Below, piece by piece: positions 36,614 through 46,812 of a stretch of DNA of 64,000 nucleotides. This DNA comes from Rhynchospora pubera (lineage: Eukaryota; Streptophyta; Magnoliopsida; Poales; Cyperaceae), in NCBI GenBank assembly GCA_028095005.1, contig CM051460.1, positions 283,690,238-283,754,237 of the forward strand, read 5' to 3'. The notes beneath the pieces were generated by a model. The model ran no database searches. It was not told the DNA's origin and saw only the letters and a program-made list of their open reading frames with translations. Positions within the stretch are counted from its first letter, which is position 1. Every line of letters begins with the position of its first letter. The position numbers and the translations under genes were made by a program.

Positions 36614-37021
36614 ATGAGCGATTGGCGCCTCAGCGCGAACAGCACAATTTACAGAGAAGCACTCAAAGCAACCGAATCAATCCATTCACCGGCGGTCGGT
36701 TTTGTCAAGCCACAGGACATAACCGGGAGAACAACAGAAGTCCAATTTAAGCAAAATAACACAATCATACAATTGTTGCTTAAATTGACTGAACAAATCG
36801 AGGATCTGAAGGTAGCAGTCAAAAGGCTCGAGGCTGTGAAAGGGAAAGAAGGCACTCAACCTGACGAGCTGACTGACTCTCTGGACCAGATCCAGCAACA
36901 ACTTCAGAAGCTGAGCTTAGGAGAGCCCAGTAAGCCGGCAATACCAAAACCGAAAGGCAAACTTTTTGTGTTCAAAAACCTAAAAGAAATATTTGAAGCC
37001 GAGAAAAAGAAGGCAGCATGA
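36614..37021 (+). CDS. Pararetrovirus ORF2-like virion-associated protein
   Basis: This is a 135-codon intact frame. Its layout matches badnavirus ORF2 proteins: an N-terminal YREALKATESIHSPAVGF stretch, a predicted coiled coil (LLKLTEQIEDLKVAVKRLEA) and a basic, Phe-containing end (KGKLFVFKNLKEIF). In the family this small protein binds nucleic acid and virions. Its stop overlaps the start of the next frame as ATGA, the classic badnavirus/tungrovirus arrangement for leaky scanning. It is a fossil copy in plant DNA; expression is unknown. Confidence 0.8.
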   Translation: MSDWRLSANSTIYREALKATESIHSPAVGFVKPQDITGRTTEVQFKQNNTIIQLLLKLTEQIEDLKVAVKRLEAVKGKEGTQPDELTDSLDQIQQQLQKLSLGEPSKPAIPKPKGKLFVFKNLKEIFEAEKKKAA

Positions 37022-39645
37022 GCAGAACGCAAACAACAACAGAGGCAGCAAGACCATCAGTGTCAGAAAGAGACACAAATCAAACCCCTACTGTTGAAGA
37101 CCAGATCCGTGGCTATCGCCTTGGATCTAGACTCAGATTTGAGGCTCAAAGGAGGCTCCCTGGTCAATCTCGACGGTACCAGCGAAGCCTTGAGTCACAA
37201 ATGAATCCTGATGCTGAGCTCAACATCTTCCAATACAGACGAGCACAGCAAGTCCCAGCAGAAACTCTGTACCAAGCTGGATGGTCAGAGAGCAGGCACC
37301 GAGTATACCAACATTACTCGGATGAAAGAACGTTGGTCACAGATGGCCAGCAAGTGGAGCTACCGTTCATCTCTGAAGAAAGTTTTAACAGACTTTTGCA
37401 AGAAGGGCTCCAACATCTGCATATCGGACTAATTATGGTTCGATTGTACACGTTGCATAGGCGAAGTGCAGGTGTGAATGAACTAGTGTTAATCAGAGAC
37501 ACTAGATGGCGAGATGATAGAGCTGTCATCAGCTCTATGGAGATGGATCTCACATCTGGGACGCAATTGGCATATACTGCCCCAGATATGACTCTAAGTA
37601 TCCGTGACTTCAGAGATCACATTCAACTAGTGATTCAAACTCACGGGTATGAAGGATGGCAAGGTGGAGAGAGTAATCTTTTACTCTCATGGTCTCTAAT
37701 TGGACGACTGTCCAATACAAGCCACACAAATTTCAGATACAATGTTCAGAACGTGGCGGACCACCTAGCAAGTCGAGGAGTTCGGGCCATCCCTGGCTCG
37801 CAACGTACAACCACAGAACTCCGTGGAAGGCAGTGGCTTGTGAGACCAGCTGTCATCTCACAAGCTCAGAATCCCCATGTAGCACGAATCCGAGCAAGGA
37901 CAGACGGCTCATTATCCGTCAGATTTGCGGGGTATACAACGACAACCCCTGAACAAGAAGCTATTCGTGGAGAAAATGATGAGGAAGAACTCGAACAAGA
38001 ATTCATCAATCTACTCACACTAGATGATGATTGGCCACATGAAGATGATCCAGAATTTTCAGAAATCTATTCAGACCCTGAGGAATTCAGTGAAGATGAC
38101 GAGACTGAGCAAGACGATGGTCCCTTATTGGGAAAATGGTTCTTGGCAATACTAAGAGCCGAACAAACTGAACCAACAGTTGAAATGCTAGAACCAATAA
38201 ATCCGTATCAATGGTTTGCTATTGAGCAGCTAGATAGTGAAGACGAACTCGTACAAATGACATTTACAGAGTTCAATTGGCTAGAAACCATTGAAGCAAA
38301 AATTGAATGGTTTGAGGAACAAGCCCTCATGATGACCTGTCAATGGGATGAGTCGGACGAAGATGAGATACTCTCCACGATGCAATTCCTGTCTCAATTG
38401 GGTGCACCAGCAAACCAAGATGAAGACTTGCTAAGTCTTCTAGCGAAAGGTGGTGGGGAAGATGTCAGTTCCCCAAATTCTAAAACAAAGTGGGACGAGG
38501 ATCTATTCGACGAGGATCTATTCGAGACAGTTTATATGATAGAAGAGATGGAATACCCACAATTCAAAAATCTCAAAAAGAAAGTGGAGACTGTACTCTC
38601 AACTGCAGAGTCTTCACTTACAAGAATACCACCTGAACCAATCATGGGACCGGCCATGTACCCACCTGGTTCAAGGCAACCCCAGAACCTCCAAATCCCA
38701 GAAATAAAGGCACGGTTGGACAACATTCGCGGTGGCTATGCAAGGCAAATGAACGAAAGGTTTAAGCTGCCAACAGCCCAAGCTAGTCAAGGTGCAATTC
38801 TAGTTTTACCAGAAGATATTGGGCTATACTCAGAAGTTATCTCTCGATGGGAATCAATCACTCTCAACCTGATAAATGAGAGAAATTGGACAGATAACAA
38901 ATCTAAGGTCAATTATATCGAAAACCTCCTAGGCGAAACGGAGAAAAAGACCTGGATTCAGTGGAGAATGACATTCCCCGCTGAATATGAGGAATTAGTT
39001 AACATTGCCGATGACCCACAAAATGTAATATCACAAGTCAGGCGAATGTTTCTGTTGGAGGATCCGACAACCGGGTCCACTGAAGAGCAAGACCGAGCGT
39101 ACAACGACCTGGAGAGACTTTCATGCCACAATGTGAAAGATCTTTTCGATTATATAAATGATTATAAGATTTTGGCGGCAAAATCAGGAAGGATGTTCAT
39201 ATCTCCTGAACTCTCGACAAAATTTTTCAGAAAGATGCCTCCAATTATTGGTGGAGAAATTGAGAAGGCATTTGCTGAAAAATACCTAGGCAATACCGTG
39301 GGTGTTATTCCAAGAATACATTTTACCTACCAGTACCTGGCAGAGCAGTGTAAGAGAGTTGCACTCCAAAGAAGCCTCAAAGATCTCTCATTCTGTAGCC
39401 GCATACTAGTGTCGGGTTACTATCAAAAGAACAAGAAATATGGTCTTCGAAAGGCGAAGACATATCGGGGCAAACCACATGATACGCACATCAGAGTATT
39501 TAAAAAGAAGCACGTAGATAAAGTAAGGAAATACAAGTGCTTTATATGTGGTGAAGAAGGACATTTTGCCCGCAACTGCACAAGGCAAAAAGGCAACATT
39601 GCAAGAGCAGCCATAGTCAAAAATCTAGACCTAGATGATGACTGA
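37018..39645 (+). pseudogene. Pararetrovirus polyprotein, movement and coat protein part
   Basis: This 875-codon frame covers the N-terminal half of the ORF3 polyprotein. Residues about 110-260 resemble the 30K-type movement protein (LPFISEESFNRLLQEG, YTLHRRSAG). An acidic spacer lies at about 330-520, and the coat-protein region at about 600-810 (NERNWTDNKSKVNYIENLLG, MPPIIGGEIEKAF). A CCHC zinc knuckle CFICGEEGHFARNC is at about 841-854. The frame stops at a TGA (39643-39645), directly after which the same frame stays open, so this is a nonsense break in one longer polyprotein rather than a natural end. Confidence 0.85.
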
Positions 39646-40668
39646 GATGTGCTCTCGGTAGATCAAAATGAACCAGATAGTGATGCAATCTGTTCATTTT
39701 CTGAAGGAGAAGGAGGTACTAGTCATTCTTTGATGGCTGGTATAAATAAGGTTCCGTACGAACCCGCAATGATGATAACGAGTGAAGAAATCTCATGGCG
39801 AGTGGTGACCTCAGTGCCCCAAGAAATCCAAAATTATGCGCATCAATGGGAGGACAACAGTCCAGTGGCGCAAGAATTCATGAGGTGTCTGTTCTGCAAG
39901 GAGCAGACTAATCCAAGGATGAGAGCACATTGCAGTATATGTCATTTGACTGTTTGCCCAATGTGTTCGAGATTCAACCTGGGAAGAAGGTTGACAATAC
40001 AAAGATTAAATCTCCAGTATGACAACAAGGATACCCTAATTAATGAGCTGATTGGGTATACAAATTTCCTCTTAGCAGAAAACCAAAGGCTAAAGGAAAG
40101 AATTGAAGAATTGGAGATGAGAAAGGATCTGGATGAAATGCGAGATCCAACAAAAGAAAAAACCCCTGAAAAGCAAATTCTTGAAGAGGTAGATTCGGAT
40201 GATAAAGCAATTGAAAACCATATCCAGAAACGAAATGGAGTGGTAATCAAGATGCTGACAGATAGAGATGAATACATCAGTACTCAAGTTCCAGATCCGA
40301 GAAAAGGGAAAAGAGTCTTAAACAGACTTTACAACATTGAGCTGACAATGGAAATACCAGGTGTCGAGAAGTTCAAAATCCAAGCAATCCTGGATACTGG
40401 TGCCATAGTTTGCTGCGTGGACCAGAATGCAATCCCAAAAGAAGGTTTGGAACCCAGTGCGTACCCTATTCAAATCAACGGGGTTAACTCTTCTCAAATA
40501 GCCAACCAAAAACTCAAAGGCGGAATGATGGCTATCGAGGAAAATCGTTTCCGTATTCCTTTCACCTATGCATTCCCAATGGAACAGAGGGACGAAATCC
40601 AAATGCTGATTGCTGCAATTTCATCCGAGCCATGCAAGGAGGGCTTAGGATTGAGGGCCAAATGGTGA
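39646..40668 (+). pseudogene. Pararetrovirus polyprotein, Cys-motif and protease part
   Basis: This continues in the same frame after the TGA. At about residue 80 of the open stretch lies the pattern C-x2-C-x11-C-x2-C-x4-C-x2-C, described as characteristic of badnaviruses and rice tungro bacilliform virus. A coiled-coil-like segment follows. Then comes the retroviral-type aspartic protease site ILDTGAIVCCVD at about 40380. The frame ends at 40668, but homology to the family has already moved to the +2-related frame by about 40606-40631, so a one-base-type frameshift lies there. Confidence 0.85.
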
Positions 40669-41339
40669 CATTTTACAAAAATGTCACAACAATTGCGACA
40701 AAGGTTGACGCTGAGGTAGTAGCTTCAGCAGCAATCGAAGAACTTGAGCTGTCTGAGTTAGAATATTTTGAGATCCAAAGAATCACTGCATACTCTTGTG
40801 GTGAAGAATCACAGAAATTTAAAGAGAGGTTCAGACCCCTTCTTAAGAGATTAAAAGAACAAGGGTATATTGGAGAAAATCCTCTCCAACACTGGGAAAA
40901 GAATCAGATTAGGTGCAAGTTAGACATTATCAATCCGGATATCACAATTCAAGACAAACCTCTGAAACATGTCACACCGGCAATAAAGGAGCAATTTGAC
41001 AAGCATGTTCAGGCGCTACTCAAGATTGGAGTGATACGACCCAGTAAGAGCCGACATAGAACCATGGCAATGATGGTAAATTCAGGTACATCAATAGACC
41101 CAAAGACTGGCGCTGAAATCAAAGGCAAGGAGCGTATGGTATTTAATTACCGTACTCTCAATGATAATACCCACAAAGATCAATACAGCCTGCCAGGGAT
41201 TAATACCATCCTAAAAAAGGTCGGTAATAGTCGGATTTATTCAAAATTCGACTTAAAAAGTGGATTCCATCAGGTGGCAATGGATCCTGAATCGGTTGAG
41301 TGGACGGCTTTTGTTGTTCCAAATGGTTTGTATGAATGA
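40632..41339 (+). pseudogene. Pararetrovirus reverse transcriptase, N-terminal part
   Basis: The frame shows the caulimovirid linker and the fingers of reverse transcriptase: GKERMVFNYRTLNDNTHKDQ, then FDLKSGFHQVAMDPES with the first catalytic Asp. It is interrupted by a TGA at 41337-41339, in the middle of the polymerase domain. Upstream it is linked to the protease part only through a frameshift. Confidence 0.88.
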
Positions 41340-41747
41340 CTAGTTATGCCATTCGGGTTAAAAAATGCACCGGCAATTTTTCAAAGAAAGATGGACGATT
41401 GCTTCCGGGGAACGGAAAACTTCATAGCAGTCTACATCAATGATATACTAGTGTTTTGTGAGAATGAAGAACAGCATGCCAAACATTTGGAGGCCATGCT
41501 GACAATCTGTGAGAAATGGGGACTTGTACTCTCCCCAACTAAAATGAAAATAGCTGTACAGAAAATCGAATTCCTAGGTGCAGTTATTGGGAACAGAAAA
41601 ATCAAACTTCAACCGCACATAATCAAGAAAATCATTTCTTTCGATAAAGAAAAATTGAAGGAGAAGGCTGGTATGAGATCATGGCTTGGCATCCTCAACT
41701 ATGCCAGATCATACATACCGAAATTGGGAATTGGGCCATTATACTAA
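41340..41747 (+). pseudogene. Pararetrovirus reverse transcriptase, C-terminal part
   Basis: It is in the same frame as the preceding piece. MPFGLKNAPAIFQRKMDDCF is followed by the active-site box, which reads YIND at 41433-41444, so one of the two aspartates of the usual YxDD is missing. The thumb region follows (LSPTKMKIAVQKIEFLGAVI). A TAA at 41745-41747 ends the frame, with the same frame open again afterwards. Confidence 0.88.
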
Positions 41748-42353
41748 AAAACAAGCGAACACGGTGACAAAAGGCTCAAAAGCTCAGACTACGAGATCAT
41801 CAGAAAGGTCAAGCAAGCGGTGCAGCAGCTCCCAGATCTCGAGCTACCTCCGGAAGGATCCTACATCATCCTTGAAACAGACGGATGTATGAAAGGATGG
41901 GGTGGAGTATGCAAATGGAAGAAAGCAAAGCATGACCCCCGAAACACGGAGAAAGTTTGTGCGTATGCAAGCGGGAAATTTCCAGTGATTAAATCCACAA
42001 TAGATGCAGAAATCTATGCTTGCATGGAAACAATGAAGGCACTCAAGATTCACTACCTGGATCAAAAGGAGATCACTCTCAGAACTGATTGCCAGGCCAT
42101 AATTAGTTTCTATAACAAGTCAGCACAAAACAAACCTTCAAGAGTCCGATGGATTAATTTTGTTGACTTTGTTACAGGAACAGGAGTGCAAGTAAATTTC
42201 GAGCACATTGATGGCAAAATGAATGTGCTAGCTGATTCGTTATCACGATTAACAGCAAATATGGTGAAAACCGGAAATTGCTATTTCGCTGATGAACAAT
42301 TGGCCGATTTAGAAAAGGTGCTCGAAGAAACAAAAGAGCTCCTGAGGAGATAA
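41748..42353 (+). pseudogene. Pararetrovirus RNase H domain
   Basis: In the frame of the reverse transcriptase pieces, it contains YIILETDGCMKGWGGVCKW with the first catalytic Asp, STIDAEIYACMETMKAL with the Glu, LRTDCQAIISFYNK with the second Asp, and HIDGKMNVLADSLSRL at the end. It closes with a natural-looking TAA at 42351-42353. The domain itself looks intact; only its link to the upstream polymerase is broken. Confidence 0.88.
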
Positions 42354-42581
42354 TCAAGCATCTGGCAACGATTATCGGACATATTGATAATATGCTAGAT
42401 GAGAAACCTTTCTTTCAAAACCTCTAGAGCAAGGCGATAAGCGGGCATGGTGGACCGCTGGAAAAACCCACTATACCCTGTATCTTAGGAACTGTCTGGT
42501 AGTAATCTACGGAAAGCTACTGACATTTTTAGTTTTCTTATAATTTTTATTTTGTGTGAATTTTATTTCTTTTTCAGAAAA
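42354..42581 (+). other. Gap between RNase H and the last viral ORF
   Basis: This is 228 bases of non-coding sequence. It ends in a T-rich tract TTTTATTTCTTTTTCAG (42561-42577), a good plant splice-acceptor match just before the ATG at 42582. Confidence 0.5.
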
Positions 42582-43010
42582 ATGGTGCTTGATCATCTGA
42601 GGAACCTCATTAGAATCCATGAAGGAAGTTCAACAACCGGGTTCAGACAAGGAAGCCGGCAAGCATTTCAGCAGGCCGAAAGATGGGCAACCTCAGGAAG
42701 AGAGTTAGACTCTCTTCGGAATTATGAAATAATAACTGGTGACCTACTAACAATGTACCCACGGTCTTTTCAGTGGGAAGGAACCATGCTACTTAGGCTT
42801 GAGGAAATTCATAAGGAGAAAATACAAAGGACCATCGATGAAGTCGAAAGGCTCATGGTCTTGAATTATTTGCAAAAGATTCGCCTAGAGCAGAAGGCAT
42901 CCAAGGACAACTGGGCTAGTACTGCACTAGGACCAGTTAATCATAACATTGATGAGTTGTTAGCAATTCACCAAAAGATGCGATCGATCCAGCAAGGCCA
43001 TTATTATTAG
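42582..43010 (+). CDS. Unassigned ORF downstream of RNase H in the viral copy
   Basis: This is an intact frame of 142 codons from ATG 42582; an upstream in-frame ATG 10 codons earlier is also possible. I do not recognise the product. It is charged and probably helical (LDHLRNLIRIHEGS, LRLEEIHKEKIQRTIDEVER, DELLAIHQKMRSIQ). Most badnaviruses have nothing at this place. Rice tungro bacilliform virus has its ORF4 here, expressed from a spliced RNA, which fits the acceptor-like CAG at 42575-42577. Similarity to that protein was not evident by eye. Confidence 0.6.
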   Translation: MVLDHLRNLIRIHEGSSTTGFRQGSRQAFQQAERWATSGRELDSLRNYEIITGDLLTMYPRSFQWEGTMLLRLEEIHKEKIQRTIDEVERLMVLNYLQKIRLEQKASKDNWASTALGPVNHNIDELLAIHQKMRSIQQGHYY

Positions 43011-43286
43011 TGAGTCCCACCATTATAAGGGAATCACATTATTGTGTTTGCTTTCGATGCCACTACGGTAGTGCGCATCTTTTCTTTTTCTTTATTCACT
43101 TTCACATGGGTTGGCACGAAATAAGTGGTTTGCTTTTATTTCTTTTGGGCAATTATTGTACTAAAGATGCCCACTAGTTTGCTAAGGACATACCAACTGT
43201 GGTAGACGAATAATTGAAATGGACGATGGGGCTCATATGCTCATCCGCATTCAATTATCGAGCTCACCAACCGGTAGCGTTCCTTC

Positions 43287-43293
43287 TATATAA
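43287..43293 (+). promoter_or_regulatory. Pararetroviral TATA box
   Basis: TATATAA within TTCTATATAAGCAGTAGG, about 280 bases after the last viral ORF, followed by a CT-rich tract. The position and context are those of the full-length RNA promoter of caulimovirids. Confidence 0.7.
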
Positions 43294-43372
43294 GCAGTAG
43301 GATGTTTCACTAAGAGAGCATCACCCAACTTAGTAATCATCTCTTCTTCTCTTGTATCACTTCCTAGATATC

Positions 43373-43378
43373 AATAAA
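43373..43378 (+). promoter_or_regulatory. Pararetroviral poly(A) signal
   Basis: AATAAA 80 bases after the TATA box, in TATCAATAAAACTCTC. In this virus family the poly(A) signal lies shortly downstream of the cap site, which gives terminally redundant RNA. Confidence 0.65.
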
Positions 43379-43467
43379 ACTCTCTCATTCTCTTTTCAAA
43401 ACTTTGGAACCAGTATTCTTTAGTAATCAGAAGTTTCAAAGTCGATCCGATCGTTACTATCCTATTC

Positions 43468-43479
43468 TGGTATCAGAGC
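43468..43479 (+). promoter_or_regulatory. tRNA-Met primer-binding site
   Basis: TGGTATCAGAGC is the complement of the 3' end of plant initiator tRNA-Met. It conventionally marks position 1 of a caulimovirid genome. Here it lies downstream of the last ORF and the promoter, so the integrated copy is circularly permuted relative to the standard map. Confidence 0.85.
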
Positions 43480-43745
43480 GAGGTTTGTTTTCTTAATATT
43501 ATGGCTTTCTAATTTCCTAATTATTCTGGGTAGGCACCTAGGGGGAGATTATGCCAAACTAATAAAAATTGTTTAAATTAATCAACCAGAAAACGTCAGT
43601 TAAAAGTGAAATTTTAAGGAACCAAAAGAATCATCCTGCCGTACAGTACCTAGGAAAAAGGGGAAGATCGCGGGTAAACACGATGATGTGAGGTTATAAC
43701 CAAAGTAAACCAACTTAAAATTGACAATGTAAAGGAAGATTAATT
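43480..43745 (+). other. Viral leader remnant
   Basis: About 270 bases after the primer site, with no ORF1-like frame. It probably corresponds to part of the viral leader. The MULE right arm begins at about 43745-43820. Confidence 0.4.
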
Positions 43746-43920
43746 AATAATCTGGGTACACAGTTTTAGGTACACATAGCAGAAAATTTTACTCAAAGTG
43801 GCAAAATCATAAGGGTGACCACATTTTTGGGTGGCAAAAACAGAAAGTTTAACTTTCGGGTGGCAATTACTAGATTTCACAAATTTTGGATGGCACAGAA
43901 AAAATTATCCCATAATTTAA

Positions 43921-46290
43921 CAACCAAGTTATTTAGGCCATCTGAATTGCTATAAAAGTTTTTGTTATACAATCCATCCCTAATTAAACGCAACTAATAT
44001 CAATCTAAAAAACTGACACAAAATTATTGAATCAGTGCTTACCTATTAGCAACAAATAACATAGTTAGTTCGTTAACTTTGAATTACCCGGTTTATGTAA
44101 TTCATATTTTTATCTTCTTTTATTTATGAAATTAATTGGTTTCATGTCATATGTCTTAAAATTTTGAATTATTTGAACTGCTTATTAAATTATAATAACT
44201 TTTTTGTTCTTTTTTCTTTGAGGGTTGATTTCCAAGATTCCTTAGCAGCAAAATTACGTTTTATGCTAGATAGGCTTTTCCTATTTGTTAAATTAAACCC
44301 CTAAGTATCTACATTATTGCATAACTACTAGATTAATTTATACCTCTAATCAATCAACAACTCGATATTTTTTGTTAAATTAATAAAAAATTGTCAATGC
44401 CACATATAATATTATTTTTTTTAAATTGAAATGTTTATATTTGTTAAGTATCATAGTTCTTAATATTTGATTTTAGAGATAAATTTTGCAGATATAAATA
44501 TTAAGCTATCAATCATAGCATAATTTTATTAGAAAACAATCTGTACTTTCATACAATATAATATTTTCAAAAGCGACCCACTCATCAACATTTCAAACAT
44601 CAATGGAAGCCTTCATTTCTGGATTTCAGATTAAATATGATTTAGTCTTAAAACTGTTTTTAACAATCCATTTGGCAATGAAAAAAAATATATACATGCT
44701 CACAGAATATGAAGGATTCAAGAATGTAAAAGTTTGTAATTAATGAAATATAAAATATTTTAAATAATTTTTTGAATTTCATAAAATTTAATCTACATAA
44801 GAGTTGCGATTTTTAATTGTTTGGAGGCCTTGAAAAATCATTTGGCTATTAAAATTCATTTACTTACCCACAGAAATACAAAAAATTTAATGATATATAA
44901 TTTTATAATTATAGACTTATAAACTATTTTAAATAATTTTTTGAATCTCATAAAATCGAATCTCCGTAATTTCATAAATGTCTTTAGGTTTTAAATTATT
45001 CAAAGTAAATTAAAATTTTATTAAAGCATGAAAGTTTAAATAAATGATCCCAAAATTATAAAAAATCAAATCATGCCATATAGCAATTTTATTTTTTAAT
45101 CTAATCATACAATTTTGTGAAATATGGAATATGTGGTACTTTTTTAATTATTTAAGGACATTTGTTAATTCAATTGGCCATAAAAATTTATCTCCTTCAT
45201 CACAAAAATATGAAATACCCATTAATATAAAATTCTATAATTATATAATTCAAAAATATTTTGTTCAAATTTCAAAATATGATGATTTAATTCTATTATT
45301 CTCTGAATATAATTATGTTTTCATTGTTTCCAAGCCTTTGCAAAATTTGTTGATGTACAAAATTTTATATGCATAACAAAAAAATTATAAAAAAATATCT
45401 ACTGGTACGAAACATTTTTAATTGCATACTTTTGTTATTATTTGGCATATTTAATATATTAAAGATGATAGAGACAATTAAGGTCTCTTGAAATCAAAAC
45501 AACTCCAAAAACAATAGTTCGACATAAATGATAAATATATTAAAAATGAAACACATACCAAACTATCCAATTAATTACAATCAATTGATCATTTGTAAAA
45601 TAGTTTGGTATTTATTCAAATATTTACAATCATAATTCTAGCTCTTATAAAAATTATAAATTGGCCTTATGACTCCACTCATCGCGCGAAGCACGAATCC
45701 ATAGCTAGTTATAATAATTTCTGCCATAAAATCGATTGACCAAATATTTCAATTTTACGAAAGAAAGTGTGACCATTTAAAAATGTACAAAGCAATACTA
45801 GTTGATGAGTTCACCTTTTTGAGCGCATGCAGCCCCTCGTCTCTTTCCTTATCTCCAACTTCTGCCCACAAGAGAGTGCAGGGCCGATGGCCACACCAAC
45901 AATTTACTTGAAAGTAACCAAAAAAAAAAAATCTAATATAATGGTTAAATTACAGGCTCAAAACCTTAAAAAAAAATAAAAAAAAAGAGTTTCGACTTCC
46001 AAACAGCGCACTCATCGGTACTAGGCAAAACTTGTCTGGACTCAATACACTTCAATTCCACTCCTATACTGTACATAGGCGATGCCAAATTAAGATGAAA
46101 TAAATTAATTATTCTTTTTCTATTAACTAAAAAAGTACTTTATGGTTAGTATTAATAATGAGTAATAATATATATGTGAAATTGAATATACAGGTCATAA
46201 AAAAAATCTCGTCATGTACTCGTGTGCAGGTTAAGCACATTTAATAAAAGTCAAACAGGCCCAAAATCGGTATTTCTTAATTCATTTGGG
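43921..46290. other. AT-rich intergenic DNA with decayed repeats
   Basis: There are no genes. Positions 44650-45330 hold about three diverged copies of a 170-190 bp unit (shared words CATTTGGC, CACAGAAATA, ATTTTAAATAATTTTTTGAA, TCATAAAAT). A Helitron-like 3' end lies at 45682-45708: hairpin TCGCGC/GCACGA, then CTAG before T. Its 5' end was not found. Confidence 0.4.
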
Positions 46291-46293
46291 CCT

Positions 46294-46812
46294 TTGATCA
46301 CCTAAGAATAAAATTAAAATTAGTTATTCAAAGTAAAAAATATTATTCATAAGTGATGAAGAATAAGTTTTTTTAGAATCTAGAGTATTAGGTGCGTTTG
46401 GATAGGTGTGGAAAGAAGGGAAGAAGGGAAAAAGTGGGAAGAAGTATTGGAAAGTGTGTAACTTTGTGAAGAGTTTGGATTGTTTATAATTTTTTTTCTT
46501 CCCATCTTTCTTCTTCCTCTTCTTCTTCTCTCATCCAAACGCACCCATTATTTTTAAGTGGTCCAACATCCGCATTAAATTTTTATTTCTAGAGTATTTG
46601 GATCATCTTTTTAATCCGGATTAAAAAGTGATCTTAGCTACTTCTTAATTCATATTAAAAAGAATATTCAAACACCTTAGGAATAAAAATTTAATTCGGA
46701 TGTTGGACCACTTAAAAATAACATTCTAGATCCCAAAACACTTATTTTTTATCATTTAAGAATAATTACTCTGAATAACTAATTCTAATTTTATTCTTAG
46801 ATGATCCAAACG
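46294..46812. mobile_element. Hairpin MITE interrupted by a second MITE
   Basis: The outer arms are inverted copies (GATCACCTAAGAATAAAATTA on the left; the complement of CATCTAAGAATAAAATTAGAA on the right). Further in, AAGTGGTCCAACATCCG pairs with CGGATGTTGGACCACTT. Removing 46390-46546 and one ATT restores continuous pairing of the arms, which proves the nesting. There is no coding capacity. Confidence 0.75.
46390..46546. mobile_element. Nested Tourist-like MITE
   Basis: It is 157 bp with GGTGCGTTTGGATAGG and ATCCAAACGCACCC ends. ATT is duplicated at 46387-46389 and 46547-46549. The intact opposite arm of the host MITE shows the pre-insertion sequence. Confidence 0.85.

Larger units (their letters stand above)
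36366..43911. mobile_element. Mutator-like TIR unit containing an endogenous pararetrovirus
   Basis: The left end GGGGAAATTGTTTTTATGCC and the reversed right end GGGATAATTTTTTCTGTGCC align for about 90 bases as imperfect inverted repeats, with three TGCCAC-type words at similar spacing in each arm. A perfect 9 bp direct repeat ATAATTTAA lies immediately outside (36357-36365 and 43912-43920), which is the Mutator signature. Nearly all the 7.5 kb interior is one copy of a caulimovirid-like genome. Either the virus integrated into a small MULE, or the element mobilised the viral copy. No transposase is present. Confidence 0.65.

Noticed and set aside
36614..43010. Active or complete virus
   Set aside because: Three in-frame stops, a frameshift, an altered polymerase active site and no ORF1 were seen.
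36366..43911. LTR retrotransposon, because of the TGGTATCAGAGC primer site and gag/pol-like domains
   Set aside because: There are no long direct terminal repeats and no integrase. The ORF2-ORF3 ATGA overlap, movement protein and Cys pattern are those of plant pararetroviruses.
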